Source: Ascaphus truei
Taxonomy: Eukaryota > Chordata > Amphibia > Anura > Ascaphidae
NCBI GenBank assembly: GCA_036426205.1
Contig: CM071574.1
Span: 15,023,511-15,087,510, forward strand
Length of the DNA: 64,000 nt
Reading direction: 5' to 3'
Shown: positions 59,348-64,000 of the stretch, piece by piece
Layout of the letters: the number at the start of each line of letters is the position of its first letter
Numbering within the stretch: the stretch's first letter is position 1
Notes under the pieces: model-generated
Databases searched by the model: none
Told to the model about the DNA's origin: nothing
The model's input: only the letters and a program-made list of their open reading frames with translations
Program-made: the position numbers and the translations under genes

Positions 59348-59730
59348 TTATATGGCATCATAGAAATCATATTTAAACACAGTAAGAAGGTTTATTGTGC
59401 CCACTATGGTACTTAGAAGAAAATGTTACATAGGAACCCAATAAACATACTTGCTGGGTTTAAAGATTGTCCCCCAGATCACCATTATTAACACAATTCA
59501 TTTTTGATTTACAATGTAGGTAGCACCCCTTTTACACAAGGCCCCTTTGTAACCAAGTAGATACCACAAGTGAAGTCAACTGGAGGTTTTTAGCCCAGAA
59601 AGGCTCTGGAACGTTCCAGAGAACACACCCTACTGTCCGTTTTAGACAAAGTTAGAACAATATTATTTGGTTGACAGTAAAGGGAAGTACAAATATCGCA
59701 AGCACAAATCTTTCACATTATTATACACAC

Positions 59731-60064
59731 CTTGCTATGCTGCTGATGGCACTGCTTGGAGTAACCTTTGGCACTCTGTCCATGCTGGCAGCAACTGTGG
59801 CAAGTTTTAAGGCTGTTGGCGATGGTGCTGAAGTCCTTGTATTTATATGCACATTGACAGGTGAGACAACACTGACATTGTTGAGGTGAACCGTGTTAGC
59901 TAGGCAAGAATTGCTCATAGGAAGTGTTTGAGGGTTGCTTGTGCACAATGTTGGAATTAAGTGGTTAGTGGTGGGGTGGCCAACTGTCCTTACAAGTTGA
60001 ACTGTTGAAATCCCTGGGCTGGATGATAAAGCCATATTTGTGGAGTAGAGAGTTTTAGCAGTTC
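59731..60064 (-). CDS. EPC2: EPC2 coding exon (fourth visible C-terminal exon)
   Basis: Acceptor TTTTTTCAG|GAACT; donor GCAAG|GTGTGT at 59,730. The 334-bp exon completes a glycine codon, then encodes TAKTLYSTNMALSSSPGIST through VHLNNVSVVSPVNVHINTRT to VPKVTPSSAISSIA, a Ser/Thr-rich part of the EPC C-terminal domain (Pfam EPC_C). It ends with two bases of an arginine codon. Length and phase are consistent with both neighbours; no frame break. Confidence 0.96.
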
Positions 60065-60628
60065 CTGAAAAAAAAATCAAAACAACCTTAGTGTACCAAC
60101 GAAAAGATGTACGCACAACATAATCTTCATTTTTGGTGCAATTCTTTGCAGTCACACTAATTATATATATATATTATGTTCTCTATTCTATTGAACTACA
60201 TATCTTTTGAGAATATTCTAAACTACTTTACAAAGTAAGGTTTTACTGCTCTGCTTACATCTGTAATAAATATGTGCACAAAGACATAAAAGTGATATGG
60301 TGATATGAATGACAAAGTAACATATTGCATTCAAGCATCTCTGAAGTTATGTTTTCCCACGTGACTTCTATGAGTTACACTGTAGGTTAGACAGCCATGT
60401 GAATAAAAAGTGTATAGATCGGATACTACAAAGACAAAAAAGGTTTTCAGTATATTTACAAAACACTGGTATATTTATTTATAGGCAACTTTCATGTTTA
60501 TGTGACTCAGATTTGTTTTGCTACCAGATTTTTAGATAAGATCAGTTCCACTGAAAAAGGTCAACCCATCATTTTACATTTCTAGACTTGAAACACGTGT
60601 GTTATTAATATTCTCTGTGTGTCCTTAC

Positions 60629-60788
60629 CTGAAGTCTGTACAACACCGTTCAGGTTGCTGTGGCCTACATTTTGATCCTTGGTTACTTCGCTGCGGCCTG
60701 GAGTTGGTGAATTGACCACAGCAGATGCAGCAAAATGGGCACTGGCTGAGTCGAGCGTCTTGGACATGCAGTCAGAATTGCCTGAGCC
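60629..60788 (-). CDS. EPC2: EPC2 coding exon (third visible C-terminal exon)
   Basis: Acceptor CTTGTTCAG|GGC; donor TCAG|GTAAGG at 60,628. The 160-bp exon encodes GSGNSDCMSKTLDSASAHFA followed by ASAVVNSPTPGRSEV and GVVQTSG. It starts in phase 0 and ends in phase 1, which fits the next exon. The SKTLDSASAHFAASA block is a conserved EPC C-terminal segment. Confidence 0.96.
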
Positions 60789-60841
60789 CTGAACAAGTAT
60801 AAAAGGAAAGAACCAAACAAAAATTAACTTTGTTCATTTAG

Positions 60842-60938
60842 GGGGCAATTCTATTTAGTCCAAAGAGGCCATTCATGCATTCAATGGGGATTTTCATCCC
60901 AAAAACGGCTTGAAAGGCCACTTCAGAATATATAAAAT
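60842..60938. repeat. Small dispersed repeat in EPC2 intron
   Basis: Starts GGGGGCAATTCTATTTAGTC and ends with GAATATATAAAATAAGGCCC; it resembles the mirrored unit inside the direct repeats at 15.9 and 20.1 kb. Confidence 0.5.
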
Positions 60939-61314
60939 AAGGCCCTTATTATTCCTTTTATCTTACCAATGTTGAAGAGGATTATGGCAAACTGTTATAT
61001 CAATTTGTACTACTCCAACCTGTCTGTGCTCTTAATTATTCCCCAGAGAGATTTATTTAATTTTAGAATATGGACCCTTCATAAAGATGTATTTATGGCA
61101 AAACCATTTGGTCTTTTACATGGTACCGCTACACAGGACATGCAGCTCATCAGAAATTATGCTTTGGACTGGTTAGCACAATGGATGTTTGGCACCTCCT
61201 AACAGTGTCATTTACATTGCTGACTTCCAATAATAGATGGCAGCGCTGCGTCTCTATACAGAACCAATTTGCTAAACCTTGCTCAAATCTGCCAAAGAAA
61301 CAAGGATATTATAC

Positions 61315-61451
61315 CTGTGCTTTTGGATGTGTCTGCTGAGAGGATTGCTGTGACTGCTGTTTCTGTTGGAGCTGAGCCAGTTGTTGCCTTTGCATTTGAA
61401 CTAACTGCTGTTGATGCGTCTGAAACTGTTCCTCTGTGATGCCCCCTGTGA
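61315..61451 (-). CDS. EPC2: EPC2 coding exon (second visible C-terminal exon), Gln-rich
   Basis: Acceptor TTTTTGCAG|TCACAG; donor GCACAG|GTATAA at 61,314. The 137-bp exon completes a valine codon, then encodes TGGITEEQFQTHQQQLVQMQ followed by RQQLAQLQQKQQSQQSSQQT and HPKAQ: a glutamine-rich, probably helical segment that is characteristic of EPC proteins. Ends in phase 0. Confidence 0.96.
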
Positions 61452-63688
61452 CTGCAAAAAGAAAAGGGTTCACACAGTGCAAATCTTACGTTCTACAGAA
61501 GGCAATTCTGTTGAAAACGATAACATGAAATAAACAAAGAGTATAAAGTTACAGTGGGTTTATAGGTTCATTTTATTTATACAGTGGGGGGGAAAAAGGA
61601 AGAAAATCAACAAAATAATGAGAAGAACAAAAATCAAGAAAAATGGCAAATGGCTACAATTATTCAAGGGAGAACTAACTAGCTTCCTTTCCCAGCACAT
61701 GCTTATTAACATTTAAAAAGGGCAAAACCATGCATGAACTACCGTTTCCAATTAATCAGTGTTTCTATACGGGTAACTACATATATACTGTGCATGTTAC
61801 TTCCTTTAGTTACTTTAATTGCACAGTAAAAGTAAACAGTGCAGGTAGGCCGTTACAAATAGAATACAAACTATGACATGTACATTCAATTTTATTAAAG
61901 CGCAAATCAATTCATTACAACTGTGTTTCAAGCAAGACACAACACACGGTAAGAAAAACAAACAAAAAAACATTAACAAAATATGGCCAGAGCAGAGTTC
62001 TCCAATATGCCACAACTTATCCTAAACACCAACGCCAAATCAGAGTTTGGACATGCAAATAAACTCATGCACATTAGACCGAGAAGTTAATTCAAGTCAA
62101 TCATTCAGTAGATCTGGGCCTTAGTTACTAAATACATAAATTTGTACTTTTAGGGCTCATATGTGAAAGAAACAATGTCACGACCATCAAACAGGTCATT
62201 TTTGTGCCAATTGCTAATTCACATTCTCTATAAAGGAAGAATAGAAATATGTGGTGAGTCCCTGAAGCAGCAAATGTTTAACATTGAGATGTCCATCATA
62301 AAGAAGCAGAATGATCTTTCAACAATAACAGGGGCAGAATATTTTGCTATTCGCCCAAATTCTAGGCACCTGTGCTCAATTACTGCTTTTCCAGGGGATC
62401 TTGCAATAAATACAAAAATAAATAATTAAAAACACTGATAGCATGCTTATGTATGCAATAATAGGACGACATGTTCATAATCGAATATAAACTATATTGG
62501 CCTCTATTCGGTAATGCTATGCCACTTCCCAAAGCTGGAGTTCAGCCTCATTTAAATAAACTAATAATACAAAAACTAACATCTTCTCCAGTGTATGAAA
62601 GCATTGCAACAGCATGTTCTATAGGGGACTTTTGCTTAACTACGACCAGATGTTTTCGGTTTACGGAAACAAGTCATAACTGCTATCACAGAAATCCCAT
62701 GTGGCCGAACAAACATTGGAGAGAAATAAAAAAAAAGAATATAATTTTTTTGTATAAATAGCCATGTAAATATTTGTATGCAATATAAATTATGCATGAA
62801 TAGGATTTCATTATCATTTGGGTGGTTAAAACAAACAATAACTCCCCACCTTAAAAGAGTCCTCACTGTAAACTTTCACAAAATGATTTAAAAAAAACTT
62901 GGTCTAATTTTTATTTACGCAACAATGATCAAGATTGAACCTATTAAACCTTTAACAGACATTAGTTCATTATGGTCTTAAGTGTGACTATACCTTTTAA
63001 CTATCTATATCTGGCCTGGCCAAAAGTTTAATAGAAGTACAGTATAGCTTCAGTTCTCCAGTGAAGTGGATGCCATTAACTTTCATAGAAGTAATCTCAT
63101 ATTCTGATGGTATTGACAGTCCTGGTGGGAATGGTTTCTGAAGAAGGGGCCGTGTCCTCGAAACGTTAACATTAACATGCTGTACCTAAGATATAGATAA
63201 AACCTTGAACAAACTGTTTTATGCATTGTAACACCTGTCTGCCTTCTGTTTACGCAACACATTCTCTGGATCCTGGGCTGGGAAGCTGCGATTGCCTGAG
63301 GAAAAAGCACCTGGGAGAAACCACTGAGCAACGTGTACGCACTGACGTGCCAATACCACACACTTAATCCATATTCTGATGACATGCTTATCCTATTCTG
63401 ATATGGAAAAGGTGGCTCATAGACAAATTGGTACGTAATACAGCAGCATTACTGCTCGTTTGCCAATAAAATCAGGCACAAAACAGAATTTATTGGCCTT
63501 TTGTAAATGATTTAAAATGGGCCTTTTACGGAGAAATAACTAGGCTACAAGGGTTTAACAGACACAATATTTATTAAACACACAAGCAGGAACATAAATA
63601 AAGAAATAAAGCTGAACAGAAGACAGCAAAAAGTAGTGATAAAGTACAGATGAACAATTAAAAAAAGAAGGATTGAACATGACTATAC
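61452..63688 (-). other. EPC2: EPC2 intron, mostly unrecognised DNA
   Basis: AT-rich intron of 2.24 kb. Except for the Penelope-end-like segment at 63.1-63.4 kb, nothing was recognised. Confidence 0.7.
63105..63400 (+). mobile_element. Penelope-type terminal region with hammerhead-like core
   Basis: On the plus strand, CTGAAGA at 63,138-63,144 is followed by a possible stem II (GGGG...CCUC, with one G-U pair) and GAAAC at 63,160-63,164. This satisfies CUGANGA-stem II-GAAA. Stem III after GAAAC could be GUUAA/UUAAC but the cleavage-site base does not look right. No PLE coding sequence lies nearby. Confidence 0.55.
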
Positions 63689-64000
63689 CTGATATGCCAT
63701 TCTTGCTGGTGTTCAATAAAGCTACTGATGTGGCAGAAACTCTTTTATTGTTCACAGCTTGCCCTAGTTTCCTTGAGGTACATTCTTCGCTATCGCTGTC
63801 TTGAAAATGTAGTAACCTTGGCTGAAAACACTGCAGTCGACACGATCTAATATTGCTTAGGATCTCAGAAAGAGAAAGTCTGTTTTCACAATGTTTTTCG
63901 GAAGCATTGGTCCATGAGAGATTGGGGGGAGGCTGTGCAGCTTGGGAAGAGCTTGAAAAACTAGACAACATTTCAGGGTCAAGCTGCTGTAGAAGAGGGT
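63689..64000 (-). CDS. EPC2: EPC2 coding exon, continues past the right edge
   Basis: The minus strand is open from the window edge. It encodes PLLQQLDPEMLSSFSSSSQA, then NLSWTNASEKHCENRLSLSE, then ILSNIRSCRLQCFQPRLLHF and QDSDSEECTSRKLGQAVNNK, ending ALLNTSKNGIS. The donor is TCAG|GTATAG at 63,688 (phase 1). The CENRLSLSEILSNIRSCRLQ stretch is an EPC2-type sequence; EPC1 has a different version as I recall it. The exon start lies outside the window; the residues before it and exons 2 to about 9 should follow to the right on the same strand. Confidence 0.96.

Overview
This window looks like vertebrate nuclear DNA, most likely from an amphibian and probably a frog. It has GT-AG introns, a CpG-rich promoter, and a dense mix of CR1, L2, L1 and Penelope-like retroelements, Helitron, hAT-like, Harbinger-like and TTAA-type DNA transposons, and long dinucleotide repeats. 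The species call is inference from repeat content. About 1.2 kb of the 64 kb is recognisable host coding sequence; nearly all the rest is repeat-derived or unrecognised intergenic or intronic DNA.

The only host gene recognised is EPC2 (Enhancer of Polycomb homolog 2, a NuA4/TIP60 histone acetyltransferase complex subunit). It appears in two pieces on opposite strands. The first coding exon, with its CpG island, lies on the plus strand at 8,414-8,566. The last five coding exons, ending in the C-terminal stop codon, lie on the minus strand between 56,355 and the right edge. Both pieces resemble EPC2 rather than EPC1, and the two pieces point toward each other. Either the assembly has a wrongly oriented segment, or there is a real inversion or second copy. 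No exons 2 to about 9 were seen between the pieces.

Layout: 1-7.1 kb holds a CR1 remnant, a tRNA-derived SINE, another LINE tail and two fold-back elements. 7.2-9.4 kb is the EPC2 promoter and exon 1 between two unrelated minisatellites. 9.9-15.6 kb has a 325-bp near-perfect palindrome, a hAT-like MITE, a tandem pair of Harbinger-like MITEs and simple repeats. 15.8-20.4 kb is a minus-strand Penelope-like element with reverse transcriptase and GIY-YIG endonuclease remains, between two direct repeats of about 390 bp. 21-33 kb mixes a hAT MITE, a hammerhead-like fold-back, an L2/Penelope mosaic, an L1 nested in a TTAA element, and L2 pieces. 33.7-46.5 kb is deeply nested: the 5' half of a CR1 with an ORF1 esterase domain, an L2, a CR1 endonuclease piece, a Helitron helicase split by a 2.9-kb insertion, and a second CR1 carrying several MITEs. 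46.5-53 kb has MITEs, a (GT)61 tract inside a fold-back, a TTAA element and an L1 remnant. 53-64 kb is the EPC2 3' end with introns holding TTAA elements and a Penelope-end-like fragment.

A recurring motif is a hammerhead-ribozyme-like core (CUGANGA, short stem, GAAA), seen in several Penelope-like ends and in fold-back elements. Most copies are degenerate; the best are near 22.1 kb and 63.15 kb. No retroviral sequence, rRNA, functional tRNA gene or CRISPR array was recognised.
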